Part shown: piece after piece, positions 32,207-44,301 of the stretch
Layout of the letters: each line of letters starts with the position of its first letter
Position numbering within the stretch: position 1 is the stretch's first letter
Origin: Astrocystis sublimbata
Taxonomy: Eukaryota; Ascomycota; Sordariomycetes; Xylariales; Xylariaceae
Assembly (NCBI GenBank): GCA_022453515.1
Contig: JAJNNY010000018.1
Coordinates: forward strand, 620,001-684,000
Length of the DNA stretch: 64,000 nucleotides
Direction: 5' to 3'
Notes under the pieces: model-generated
Seen by the model: the letters and a program-made list of their open reading frames with translations, nothing else
Database searches by the model: none
What the model was told of the DNA's origin: nothing
Position numbers and translations under genes: made by a program

Positions 32207-32352
32207 TCCTCTCGATTCCCAGGAAAAGTGTCGAATTCCAAATCATCATCATCATCTCATTTTCCCAACAACTCTTCACAAGCCCAGACAGCATCCACAC
32301 AGCTCCAATATTCACAATCAGATCATCCAACTCCTTACACATACTCGCCATA

Positions 32353-32757
32353 ATGCCTTCAAGCAAACTCACAATCCCCAAAGCCAACCGCTCCGGGCAA
32401 AAGACCAAGAAGCCTGCTCTGGTCTTTCCACGCCCCGAGCGTAAAGCTGCCGCTAGTCGGGACCTCTACAAGCGCCGAAAGGACAAGGGCCAGTGCCCTA
32501 GATGCGGCTACCAGAACGTTGACTCCAAGTACGTCTGGTGCCAAAGCTGTAGGGAGAAGAGACGCCAGTGGCGAAGGTCTCGCAAGTCAAGCGTGAGACG
32601 TGAGGCTACCAAGGCAAGAGCTGGCAAACGCCAGGTGGAGGCTGAGTCATACCGTGCTGGTGCTGGTGCCTCGCGACGCCCCGAGCAGCAAAACCAGCCA
32701 AGGACTCGTCAGACCCGCTACGACTTTCGCCGGGTCAAGCGAGTCATCTATCGCTAA
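32353..32757 (+). CDS. Small basic protein with a CxxC...CxxC zinc ribbon
   Basis: 134 residues from the ATG at 32353; the frame is open further upstream but passes through the TATA element and leader, so the internal ATG is preferred. About a quarter of residues are Arg or Lys. A four-cysteine motif C48-x2-C51-x11-C63-x2-C66 (CPRCGYQNVDSKYVWCQSC) is flanked by basic helices and followed by an Arg-rich tail. This would fold as a zinc ribbon, and the charge suggests nucleic-acid binding (inference). Codon use is GC-rich at third positions, unlike the surrounding AT-rich spacer, which supports a real and expressed gene. I do not recognise a named family. Confidence 0.68.
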   Translation: MPSSKLTIPKANRSGQKTKKPALVFPRPERKAAASRDLYKRRKDKGQCPRCGYQNVDSKYVWCQSCREKRRQWRRSRKSSVRREATKARAGKRQVEAESYRAGAGASRRPEQQNQPRTRQTRYDFRRVKRVIYR

Positions 32758-35667
32758 ATGACTGGCAGGTGTGTCCGTCTGTTCGATTCGCTCGAAGGAC
32801 GGCCCACTCACTGCATGTTTCGTTTCCCCTTTGTTTGTTTCTTAAACTCATACCCATGTTTCAGCGCTCTCATACACATCCCCTAAGAAAAACAGAAAAA
32901 CAGAAAAAAAAAGGAGTAGAATAGCAATTCCGGAGGAATAAGAATGGCAAGGAAAAGAGTTTTACGCTCTCAAACACGCTCTTTATTTCATAGATAGTTT
33001 ACTAAATTTCAATAAAATCATTTTAACCCCTTTTATATTTTAGGCATTTCAACGTTAGGTGATTAAGTCATAGATTATTACTGCTTGCAATTTAGCATTA
33101 TTCCCACTAACTACTATCTTTCTTCTACTCCTATGTTATACATCTCATTGTACTCTTCTGTTTCTCCAACATCTTGTGTCTGCTATTACTCCCGTAGACT
33201 GTAGGGAAGCGTAAATCCAGACCCCGCCCTCCTGTCCAACACTCAAGCCAATATTAACTACGACACAGATAGCAACGCCATCACCCGTTGATTCACGCAA
33301 TGAAATACATTCTTCTCGCCCCTAGCAGAGTACGAGTCGATAGAAGAAGCCAGAAGTCATGTATACCGGTGTCGTAGCATATACAAATACGATAAATCCG
33401 CCTCATAACCCAACCTACTTGCCGTCTTCCGGAATCACTCGAGAATAGGTCTCAGAAACACCGCGGTCGACAGGGCAAACTATAATAGTCGAATACTGAG
33501 CATACATTTCCCCTGTTCGCTACCCTCCAGCGTCTTGAAGTTCATTCCAAAGAACGCAGAGGTGGTTCCCGGTGGCGAAAAGGCAGAAGTGGTGCAGCTT
33601 GCGCCGCGGCTTCCCCTTCAGCGACCCTTGAAGCTTTTTTTTTTCCGGCGATGCGTGTTTGCAGCAGCTATTCCCGCGAGACTCTATCCACGCAATGGTC
33701 GCTACGACTTTGGGTGTATCTCAAGTAGTGAAGTATCGAATTTACAAGAAGATGCGCCGCCGCCGCCGCTCATTATTTGAATGGAACAACATAAACCGGA
33801 GTAAGAGGGACGACGATAATGTAGGATACAGCGGATTCGAGCTTGTCCTCTTGTCCGAATCGGGTCATGATGCATTTCGAGTGGTGAGAGCAGTGCCAGC
33901 AGCCGCCAAGGTGTATTCAATAATTCTGATTGTATTACCCCCTCGACGAGGCAGGCCGCGTCTGAGGATGAAAGTCGTAGCCTGGAGGCGCTTTAACTTT
34001 TTGAACAAGTCCCAGTGCCAAACACCCTCGCGATACCATACTATTCGTCTACCGGCGGTGGCATCCAGTTTGCCTGTTTATCTGGACTCGTGTTAACATA
34101 ACATACTTCCCAAATATAGTTAAAACACACGGTCGCGTTCGGGAAGTGACTTGATCTTTACGTGAACTAGTCACAAGCGGACGTCTCGATGATTTCACAA
34201 ACAGGCAGGTCAGGTCACAAGAGGTAGGTTAAGGTTAAAGTTCGAGCCAGCGCCTGGCACCAGCAGAGGGTCGCGCACGACTGACGTCAGCTATCTGTAA
34301 TTTATCTTGAATCTTGAATCTTGATTAAGCATGGTGAGATCAAAATCTATAGATGGGAAAGGGGAAAGGGGATCGATCAACTGAGGCCAGGTCTCCAGAT
34401 AGAGTTGAGTGAACCCCTCGGGAAGAGTACTGGAGAACTGAACGCCCGCTTACCCGACAAGGTAGCAAAATATCCTCTCTTTTTCCCATACCGCTGTACA
34501 CACGAACAGAATGCAGTATCTCAAGCTGATTACAGTAATACAGGTAAGTAGACTGCTTACTAAATATCTAGGTATGGAATGGGGCGTAAGGACACCGGCA
34601 CTGGCAAAGTCACGCCTGTATGTCTTACGCACGCAGTACTAGTAGCAGCAAGTGCCGGATGGCATCATAACGGCTCGGCTACACCCGCGCCTGCGTTGGT
34701 TCGTGTCAGCGAATGTCAGCCCAGCCCTGGTAATACGAGAGCGCGGTACTACCATCAGCGGAAACACAGCACCCCAAAAGTATTTTGAACGAATTTGTTG
34801 AATTTCCTCATACATTGCCCTTTTCGCATAAACATCCCACTGACAATATCATAGTTACAGCAGACTAGGTAGGGTGAGTGAGGTATGTGAGGTATGGGGT
34901 AATCGACATGACAGTTGAGATCCAAACGAATAAAGCGTACTCCTGTCTGATCTTTTCTGCATGATCTGTCTTACGCGTTTCGCATTTCGCGCTGATCATC
35001 CTTTCCCTCGCTCTGTTTCCTTCCTTCTTCCCTTCTGGGTGATCTCGTTCCTATCCTTCAACGTCTGACTCTTTTGAACCTTTTCGAATTATCCCATTTC
35101 AATCTTCTTCACTTCCAAGCTCCAATCAATCATGTGGTCGGGTACTGAAGCTCTCGTTGCAGAGGTTTGGTCGGTGGTGGCACGAAAATGGTTGCGCCTC
35201 GAGAAAAAAAAATCAACGAGAATTGATGGCAAATACACGCCAGAAGAGGATGGGTTCAAATGAGTTTCGCTCTCCTGGCAAATCCAAACGGGCTTTCATT
35301 TCGTAAATACACGCTTCGATAAAACGTCAAGACACACCCGAGTAGGAACTCGAGTGGTTCGTGGGGCAAAACATTGAGGGGTAGGTGACAAAATAGAAAA
35401 TGTAAATGAACAAGAAAAAGATTGTGACGTAAAGTAAGTCGATGAACGAGCTTGTAACATCAACAAGCTGGGTATCATGGTTTTTGTGTCCCTTCCAACA
35501 GCAGTTCAGACAGGCCATCCCGACTATAGGATTGCCATATTACGTAGGATATAAGGGCTCGCCGGCTGGGTATAGAGTGACGACACCGGTCAAAAACGGG
35601 GCCGGAGGACCTCACTGCATCCGGCAAAATGGGATAAAGGATGTTAGGGGAGACTCGCGCGTCATCC
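32758..35667. other. Gene-free stretch of about 2.9 kb
   Basis: Very AT-rich at 32880-33200 and mixed afterwards. Two overlapping plus frames (33535-33780 and 33659-34096) have no recognisable content. A CT-rich stretch at about 34960-35120 looks like a promoter/leader, but no gene follows on the plus strand that I can support. Confidence 0.5.
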
Positions 35668-36399
35668 TCACAGATCCCGCCCAATGCCTTTGAAAAGATC
35701 ATCGCCTAGCTGTGTGTCGATCTTGGTCTCGAGGGCGCTCAGTTCAGGGATCATGGGAGGTGGCGGGCTGGAAGGCTTCTTGGTGAGGCTCTCGAAGTGT
35801 ACGGGAGCGGGCTTGGCACTGTCATTGGGGGTGTCATGGGACCGCAGTCTCCGGAACCAACCGCTGCTGCGCTTCGACTTCTTCTCCTCGGTCGCAACGC
35901 TGGCGGTGCGGCTCGGGGGCCGGGACGACACGAGGTCCGGCGCAGCGGAGGCAGTGGTGGTGGACCCTTGTTCATCGTAAGCATGGTTCAGAAAGGTTTT
36001 GCTAATCAGACGCCGGAGGCTGCCACGACTCGATGGTGCGGGCGACACAGGCACGTCGTCCGCATGGCGCTTGAGACCGACGACATTGGTTTTGATGGCA
36101 ATGTCGGGTTTTCTGGGGGTAGTACCATTCGTAGCTCCATTCGTGGCCTCGGCTCTGGGCTCCCCCTGGCCCTCCGATTTTTCTGCTTTCAGGTCCGACT
36201 CGTCCTTCATGAGGCTCGCCTTGGGCTGCGCTGGTGAAGACTGCTCCTCGGGCTCTTTGGGGGAGGGGAGTGGTGGTGGGATGTCGGTTCCATCGGTCAA
36301 GGAGCCGAATGTGAGGTTTAAGGCGGGTAGCTGGAAGCTCTTGGAAGGCGACATGGTCTGCGTAGAGCTTACGCCATTGGCGTGATTATCGACGGACAT
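35668..36399 (-). CDS. Uncharacterised disordered fungal protein
   Basis: A single exon for 243 residues from the ATG at 36399. Pro/Ser/Lys-rich and mostly disordered, with three order-prone islands: SRGSLRRLISKTFLNHAYDE (about 125-144), SGWFRRLRSHD (about 180-190) and a C-terminal helix with IPELSALETKIDTQLGDDLF. The islands look like short linear motifs kept under selection in a disordered chain. No domain, signal peptide or membrane segment. The function is unknown. The long 5' flank may be an intron-containing leader. Confidence 0.72.
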   Translation of the reverse strand: MSVDNHANGVSSTQTMSPSKSFQLPALNLTFGSLTDGTDIPPPLPSPKEPEEQSSPAQPKASLMKDESDLKAEKSEGQGEPRAEATNGATNGTTPRKPDIAIKTNVVGLKRHADDVPVSPAPSSRGSLRRLISKTFLNHAYDEQGSTTTASAAPDLVSSRPPSRTASVATEEKKSKRSSGWFRRLRSHDTPNDSAKPAPVHFESLTKKPSSPPPPMIPELSALETKIDTQLGDDLFKGIGRDL

Positions 36400-39243
36400 G
36401 TCGGAGATCTGTCTGGGTAGAGACGGGAGGGAGCGGTATGTGCAGTATGAGGCGTGATTGGAAGGGTGGTTTCACGCAACGAAGCTGTTCATCGCATCGA
36501 GTCAGCCGAAGTGATGAGCCAATGCAATTTGTATGCTAGAGCCAAACAGAACTAGAGGCGGGGGTGGAAAGCAAAAGCTTACAGTATGAGTCGTCGTCAC
36601 CGTCACTGTCACTGTCACCGTATATCGTAAGCGATACCGATAATGTTGTAACTTCTGCGTCTCGTTGTTCGATTGACAAGGCCCTGGGAAGCTTGAAAGG
36701 TGCCCGGTTGGTCCTCAAGGTGGGACGGATGTCGTTAGGGCAGGCGGAGAAGTGCGGAAGAAAGAAAGATGACAGTCCCAGTCTCACCAGTCGTGATAGG
36801 TTGTGGTGGCGAGGCAGCAGGTCAGGACGCAGGTCAGGACGCAGGTCAGGACGCTGTGTCTCGGCTAACAGTAGGCCGATTGGGATGGGACAAACGAAAC
36901 AGATCGTAGTACTATGTAGATTAAAGAGGATAGGATAGATTGGGACTGGGCCAAGCCTGATGTTGTATGTAACAAGACTGGGGGAGTCCGGGAGGCGTGC
37001 GAGGCGTGGGCGTATGGCATAAAGCTCCTCCTTGCTCCTCTTCGGGGTTGTAGGTACTAGGTAGGTATGCACACACCGGGATCCTGCGCTGGGCTGGGGA
37101 AACGGAGGGAGATGTGTGTGGGTGTGTGTGAGAGGGAGACAGAGACTGGGCGAGGAGTAGGGTACCTAGAGATAGGTACTCACTCGTAGAAAGAATCATT
37201 CGTCTACATGCACGCAAATGATTCGTATGCTGTGTGTATACCTACATGTAGCTTGGGGGTACCTACGTCCAAGTAGTACGTACGCATGGTGTACACATGT
37301 ACATATACGTATCAGATGCATCGGCTCGTGCTACCCTTGCAACTTAGCTCATGCTTTTAGCGTTGCTGATGGGCCATGCCCCCCCATGGTGCACCACAAC
37401 AGAAAGTGTCATTACAGCATCGAACAATCGCATGGGCATACTACTAGATGTACAACATTGTTGGATGCACAGCGCCATTTGTGTTCCTGTTTCAAACATT
37501 CCATGTGTTGTTGTACGGTTGAGATACCTAGAAGTAGATATCATGTGGTGTAAGTGCATGTAGGTAGACAGGGGATTTTATGTAGGTACATGTACGTAGG
37601 GTGCTACAGGGGCACAGGATCCCCCAAGGGACAATCGGTGCAGGAACGGTTGCAGTGTCAGCTGCGTGGCGTTGGTGGGTGTGTGCCGCACCCTGACATG
37701 GAACATCAGATGGGCGAGATGGGGGAGCTGGCGTGGTATTATTAGGTACGGGCATTGCTAGATCGATGCTCGGGACATCTATAAAAAAAGAAAAACAAGC
37801 TTGGGGCAGCTTGTTTGAAATAGAAAATAATTCCAAGTAAAGAAAAGACTACTATTTGAAAGCCATACATAGATGCCACTGATGGATTGAATCATCCAGA
37901 TAAGTAGAGCGAGTGCCACGGCAACTGGAGAATGACCATCCAGTCCAGGGAGCGGCTTCCAGAAAAAGTAAAAAGTTGGGGTGAGTTGGGGGTGCTGAGG
38001 GCCGAAGGTGGTGCGCCCCAAATGCGCCCAAGCCTAGCGGGCCTATCCGTGCTCACGCACTCCTCCCCATCCGGCAAGGCTCGTTCGTCCACTGCCCGTT
38101 CTGGAATCACTGGAGCTCCGCCCGAGCTGTCAATCTGTCAATAGCATTAGCACCGGCGCAGCTCTAAGGTACCCTTAGCTCCCAGAATCAGGTCATCGAG
38201 ATCACTCGAGTTAGTACTGCTCTTGTACCTACACCCATTGCATGCATGCTAATTAACCAACTCATGTTAGTACTAGTAAACACCCGGCGCCATGACAAAT
38301 CGGTGCAAGGGCACCGTTTGGTCATCTTGACCGATGCTGAATCCCAACCGAGTATACTCCGTATAAGGCATGAGGCTTCATCTGATTGACTGTGTGTGAT
38401 TGGCCCTGGTCTCGACTTGTTTCATTGTTTCCTGTTACCGATGCCATGATCGGGGCCCATAACAACGATCATATAACAACAATTACATACAATGATCGTA
38501 GTGCGCATATCGCCAATCTTATAACCACCCTGGCGGATCTGGTTGCCGGGGCCACCACCTTATCTTGGTCTGTGTCATTATAATACTAGATATAAGATCT
38601 CACCGAAAACAAGACCTCGAGATTGACAAGGTTCTAGAGTTGTGCGTTGTGCGCCCCTTTTCTTCGACACGCTTGTTTGGTCCAAACCGTCACCTCTTGA
38701 AGATTCGACAATATAGTGGTGCCTTTTGAATCCGAATGTAATAGCAAGTATCTCGCGCATACGTCGCGGTAGAAGACATTTTCTTGTACACCGAGGGCAG
38801 AAATTGCATATAGAAACTAGTTACGCCTCTAGGTACTGTATTGCAGTGTAACAAACCTTATACCGTACTTTATTTTACCATTACGTGATCCACGTCAACC
38901 GATACACACCAAGGCTTCGTTGTTGGTTACGAATGCATGAGCACGCCTCCTGCAGCTGGACCCTCCGCTGCGCATACTATTGTTACTTCAGTACCTACGG
39001 TAAGGTAGTATGATAAAATGAGATAGTTCTGTCTCTCCTTCTCCCCCGCCCTCGTCCTATTTTTCAACCAAACCAACTGCAAACAGTGTCTTTAGAGCTC
39101 GCAACTTAAAGCAACCGAGAATACTTAAGTAAGGATAGATAGAAGTACAACCGAAGCGAGTTAAGAGTCTAATGTACATTTATAAAGTAATCTAACAAGG
39201 ATCGCTCTATCTAGGCATTCTTACTTTCTTAGCCAGCTGCACT
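36400..39243. other. Gene-free stretch of about 2.8 kb (divergent)
   Basis: Divergent spacer between the disordered-protein gene (-) and the SRR1-like gene (+). It contains a 12-base tandem repeat at 36818-36853 and a region dense in tacct/aggta/gtacgta words (37220-37600). No gene is recognised. A 178-codon minus frame at 36536-37072 runs through the tandem repeat and is probably leader sequence. Confidence 0.5.
36818..36853 (+). repeat. 12-base tandem repeat, three copies
   Basis: Three perfect head-to-tail copies of caggtcaggacg, about 0.4 kb upstream of the start of the 243-residue protein gene. Confidence 0.9.
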
Positions 39244-40396
39244 ATGGAACCGCGAAATGAACTCCACGACGACGACGATAAACGTTCTCGGGTAACCTCG
39301 ATTTGTGAGGACATCCAGGCCATGTACGACGCTGGAACCCCAATCTTCACAAAAGACAGCATCCGGAGAGTCGGCGAAGAGCTCAGACATTTTCAAAACG
39401 GCGAGCGCGACAACGGTGCCAAGATCACGTTGAAGGGCATCAACGGAGTCGACTACGAACCATTTGTCGAGCCTCCGATCCCCGAAAGACGAGAGAACGA
39501 GCATGTCGGAGGCGCCAAGTGGTAAGAATAACACCGCTATATTCATTCTTAGTGATACCTTGGCTCTCCTTATGCTAAAATGAGCGATAGGATGATTGTC
39601 TATAATTCGATTAGATACCTGACTACTTGCCGGGATAACATCGAATTCTTTGATTTCGAGAAGGCGTACCTCCCCATGTGGATTTGCGCCCCTATCATAG
39701 AAGTCGGCCCCGGACTCGAATTCAAGAATCCGCCTAACCCCCCCGAAGAAGACTTCAGTCTCTACCAGGCCCTTGTGGAACAATGGAAGACGAGCCAGCA
39801 TTTCGAGCAAGTCCAGGAGTTACTTGCTTCAGTCGAGATACCATTCGCCGTGACCAAGGTCATAGGCCTCGGACTAGGCCCTCTCGTGTTGAAGTCGCGG
39901 GTATTTGAGTGCTGCGTCTTGCAGCATGCACTAGTTTCCGTTCTTCGCCAGACATTCTCGATATCATCGTCAAGTGTCTATGTGCAAGATCCGGCGTACA
40001 CTCAACGGGATAGGAATATCATACACTCGACCGGATTGACCGTTCTTGAGGATCCACAGGGGTTTTTGGACTTGGACGAATATAGCATACTCCTTACGAT
40101 CAGCCCCAACCCTCCGATAGAGGATATCGTGGCAGATACGTGCCGCCCGGGCATTATCATATGGAATGGCCTGAGGCCCGATTCGGGGCCCCCAAGGTTA
40201 GGCCCAAACTACCCCATGTTTCTAACAACTCAACTTGTTTTTTATGTTTCAATGTACATCTGCTTACCTTTTAATATGTCGTTCCAGGTACGGCTCGAGG
40301 GTGACGAAAATGATTGAGAACGAGTATTTCACTGTTCCATTCCCCAAGCACGAGAGTTTTCGAAATCTGGTCATGCTGGTTCGAAAATCTACATGA
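39244..40396 (+). CDS. SRR1-like domain protein
   Basis: Three exons: 39244-39521, 39591-40196 and 40288-40396; 330 residues. The second intron is inferred because splicing gttagg...ttccag continues the protein with YGSRVTKMIENEYFTVPF to a stop at 40394, whereas reading through ends shortly after. The SRR1-like domain (about 170-290) is recognisable from VIGLGLGPL, LQHALVSVLRQTF, VYVQDPAYTQRDRNII and GLTVLEDPQGFLDLDE, ending in ILLTISPNPPI..I. SRR1 was first described in plant light and circadian signalling, with relatives across eukaryotes including many filamentous-fungal proteins of this size. The biochemical role is unknown. No signal peptide or membrane segment. It is convergent with VPS34 across 342 bases. 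Confidence 0.82.
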
Positions 40397-40738
40397 CTAC
40401 ATTCGAGCCGGCCGCTTCCGCTCCCGCTTCCCAAGTCCCGAATGACTCGGTAAATCTAGGTAGGTACATATCCGTACCTTGTCTTTCCGTCCAATTTAGA
40501 GCCATGACGATATATATATATATATGAAAATGACAGACCTCTTTTACGATGGCTAACACGGCGATGTTGACATTAGCACTAACAATATCAAGACCGAACA
40601 GCAGAACGTATAATTGCAATCATACAGATATCAACAATCGCCCAAGTTGAGCACGGTTCTCCTATTGACATAGCATCTATCCTCTAACGCCAAACTGTAC
40701 CAAGGTAATCCATCGCCAAACGCCACCCATGCACTGCT
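40397..40738. other. Convergent spacer
   Basis: 3' ends of the SRR1-like gene (+) and VPS34 (-), with an (AT)n run at about 40510-40524. No gene is seen. Confidence 0.6.
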
Positions 40739-43687
40739 CTATCTGAAAGCCTGCACAAAATCATGTAACCTATCAATTACCACCGGCATAATACCATTCA
40801 GCGAGTCCTCCATGATCCTGTCTAGAAGTCTTGTGGCATCTTCCTCATTAAGCTCCAGATGGAACCGTTCCTTTACCTTAAAGACGGCCTTGTCCGGCTC
40901 GGCCTTGATGTCTGGGATATTAGCGTGCACCATGAGGCTGAAGAGGTTGAGGATCAGGTTCGACGACTTCCGCAGCGCCGCGAACGCCAGGAAGCAGTAT
41001 TGCTTGAACTGCAGATACACCTCGCTCGGCGGGTTAGCGCCGCCCATGGCATCTGCCATTTCCTTGCTCAGCTTGAGGGCCGGCGCAAAGGGCTTGGGGT
41101 CGCGGCCTAGGATGAAGCCGAAGTCCGCGTGGAAGAAATGGCCGTCTGGCGCTAGGAGTAAGTTCTCCAGATGCCGGTCGCCGACGCCGAGGATATAGGT
41201 GATCACGCAGTAGCCGGCACAAGATTTGACGAATGTGTCCAGCGTCTCTTTGCGTACTCCCAGATATGCTCGGTCATCAGGGTTGTGTTGGCGAAGGTAA
41301 GCCAGAGCAGGGTTGTTGTGGAATTTGGATGCGATGGCTGACAGCGTCTGCGACGGGACAAACTGCGATGCACCGGCTGATGTGCTCGTCGCGAGGATCT
41401 TGTAGGGCGAAAGCTTGAGATCTAGGTTCTCCTTTTGTAGAAGCTGGTCCATGAGCGTGATGATCTGAATGACCAGCTGGTCTTGGCGCAAGTCGTCGCC
41501 AGTCTTGAAGATGATAGGATACTTGCTACCCGACACTGTTTTGAATGTGACCATGATGGGGGACAGCGAGGACTTGAACACTCTAGTCTCTTCCGGTACC
41601 ACACCAATGACCATCACTGATGGGTCGAGCGGCAAGGGCACTGGAGGGTCAATCGTGACAAGCTCATTCTTCGGGTCGGCCAGGAAAGACTTGGTTTTAT
41701 CCAACTTCCGAGGGTAGGAGTCGCGCGATGCTTGGATATCAGCCGACAATTTGGATAGCACCGCCACAAGCTCGGCTTGTCTTCTGATTGTAATTCTTGC
41801 TTCTTTGCCACCCTCACGGCTTTCGAGTTCTTTCATGAAGTCATACTGGACTTTGGCATACATGGTGCGCACTACCTCGCCTTGTTCGCTGCTCTTGTCG
41901 TCGTATTCGACACCGAGATACCAGTAGAAGTAATTACCCAGTGTAAAGTTCTCGACAGCTCGAGAAATGAGAAAGTTGGCCAATGAGGAGGCTTGTACGG
42001 TTGCTTGGTTTGAATCGGTCGCGATATGTTCGTATTTTAGAGCTTGAACGAGCTGCAGAAGGTAGAGGAGGAGTTCATTGTCGTCTGCTTTCCTTAGCCT
42101 CTCCACCGCATATGCTCTTACTGCGTGATTGTCAAATGTCGGCCCCAGCAACTCAAGAGCATCATCCACGTCGATGTCTGTCCATTTGGCAAGCACTTGG
42201 ATGGCTTGCCTAGACTCGCTCAAATCTTGCCAATTCACAGACTTGACAAACTTGGTAAGGGCGCGCTTGTCTTTCGTCAAGTGATATCGGAACTTCCACA
42301 CCAGATCCTTCTCTTCAGGCGACAGTGTATGAGTGGGGGAATATGACATTATCACATTCAGCTCATCGCGGACCTTGGCGTTCGGCTTCAAATCCTTGTC
42401 TAGTATCCCATGGCGGTGCTGACTTCTCACGAGACGTCTATGTTTACTCTCAGCGGGGTTGTCCTTAGCTCCAACCTCGGGATCGTAGATGCGGATGATG
42501 CGATTATGTTGCCCAGGTCCGTTTATTCCTGGTCCATAGGAAACCTCGGGTGAAGGCTTTGTAATGATATTCGACTGCGAAGCAGAGAGATGCTGAAAGG
42601 ACGACATTGGCGGGGGTGGGTATTCATGATCGGCGAACACCACGGGAAAGTCAAAACGCGGCAGCTCAATGTTGAGGCTGAATTTGGAGGGGCCAGGCCT
42701 CGGAGGTAAGGCGTCTTTCACTTCGCCTTTACCATTCTGCGCATCTTTCTCTGCGTCTTGGATGGCTGTTGACTGCCGCTGTGTTGATTTGATCGAGTTT
42801 CTAGCGGCTTGAAGACCGCGTTTCTCGGCTCCACGAAATACCAGCTGGTCGAGCCAGTCAACCCGAGGAATCTCATTCATCTCATGCTTCTTGAATAATT
42901 TCTCCATGCGATCGAGCTCTTCTGTCTCCTGGTCGACAACGGCGGGTGCTGCGTTTTTCAGTATTGCTTCTCTCGGCTTCTCAACCTCTGATGGGGTCGC
43001 TGTATTATCGTTGCCGTCGGCCTGTTTGTGGCGGTGAACGACGCATTTCTGGCGCCCCTTCTGCAGCTGGTTGTCCTTGTCAAACAGGGGCAGGGTGGTT
43101 CCGCCAAATGGGATGGCATGGCCTTGGGCTTGGCTGCCACCGGTGGGCGACAAGTCCCATACTGTGATAGCGAGGTAAGAGTTCAGAGGAAGCGACAAAT
43201 ACGGTATCGGGATGGTGAGCCACTCGTTCCACCTAATCAAGTCAGCGGCCACGCCCCGGCAGGTCAGTCGCAGGCTCGCTACCGTCCTCACCTTCTCTCG
43301 TTTCGAAATGCCTTATAAGATGTCTGGACTGGTACTGTCAGAGGCTTGGACCCGGCCCAGACCTGGACTGTGACGTAGAGGTCGGAGTACGGTCTATGAA
43401 TGACCCGAGTTAGAATGACCAGCGCAGACCGATAGAGACGGCTTGGAGACGGCTTGAGGCGGCTTACCCCGTGTTGGAGCCAATATGCCGCAGCTCCGGT
43501 CGCTTTAACAGTGTTGAGAACAAATAGGGAGCTTCGTCGCCTTCCAGATTGATGCTGAAGGCCGGCGTTGTTCGCGGTCAGCATAAGTTTGAGACGAATG
43601 GAAACTCTGTTCGGACAGGGCAACTTACATGCGCACGCTGACGGGATAATCAAGCGTATCAGAAGTGCCGAATGAAAAGGGTTCCAT
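40739..43687 (-). CDS. vps34: Class III phosphatidylinositol 3-kinase VPS34
   Basis: Four exons: 43687-43629, 43554-43468, 43393-43292 and 43232-40739; 913 residues. Three short 5' introns are removed to build the C2 domain (MEPFSFGTSDTLDYPVSVR, then INLEGDEAPYL, then YSDLYVTVQVWAGSKPLTVP, joined to RRWNEWLTIPI). A PIK helical domain follows (about 370-560), then the lipid-kinase domain to the C-terminus. The catalytic loop GVGDRHLEN is at about 765-773 and the activation loop begins HADFGFILGRDPKP with DFG at about 786-788. The enzyme makes PI3P on endosomes and the phagophore in complexes with Vps15 and Vps30/Atg6, driving vacuolar sorting and autophagy. The linker between C2 and the helical domain (about 130-230) is charged and variable, as in other fungi. 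It is divergent from NSE4. Confidence 0.95.
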
Positions 43688-44301
43688 TTTCAGCTCCGAA
43701 ATACTGATGAGCTGGCTGTACGAGCTATTGACATTTGAACATATTGTCGAATGGAAAACAAGCAGTCGTTCAGCCAAACACTTTACCTAGGTACATGTAG
43801 ATAGTAGGTTAAGTAGTTGCAGGTGATCACAAGTTACGAGCTGCCTGGCGTTACCTGCCTGGCGGGCCTGGGAGCTCAGGTGGGGCAGCTGAGGTCATTC
43901 TTTATCCTTATCGGACGGCTCCCAACTTGCCAGCATGCCAGGTCTGCTGAGCCACAAGTCGTGTGCCCAAGCCACAAACGCGGGGGTGGGCACTTCAGTT
44001 AATTAATTGAAGGGCGTGTGTAGGCGTGCTCGGGCGTGCTACCTGGGGATTTGTCGCGTATCCGGTACATCAAGCGCGCCTCACTTTCACTACCTTAGGT
44101 GCTACTTCATCTTACCTTACCGTACACTCAAATGCGCAGATCGACTGCCACTCTAATCGAGACCCCAGAGCCTCGACATTGTCGCAATTTGACATCTCGG
44201 CTCACGTAAATCGGAACAAGGCATTGCGAGAAGCATTCTGAGGGGAAGAAACCACTTTGCCAAGGACTCGCAAAGTTGGCTTCTTGTTCACAAGCCTCAG
44301 C
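43688..44301. promoter_or_regulatory. Divergent promoter region VPS34 / NSE4
   Basis: A 0.6-kb spacer between two divergent conserved genes. It contains one tacctaggta palindrome at 43784-43793, about 100 bases upstream of VPS34, and several ccttacc/ggtacc words. No TATA box is evident near either start. Confidence 0.45.

Noticed and set aside
36536..37072. 178-codon minus frame upstream of the 243-residue protein
   Set aside because: It runs through the 12-base tandem repeat and has no recognisable content. More likely 5' leader sequence.
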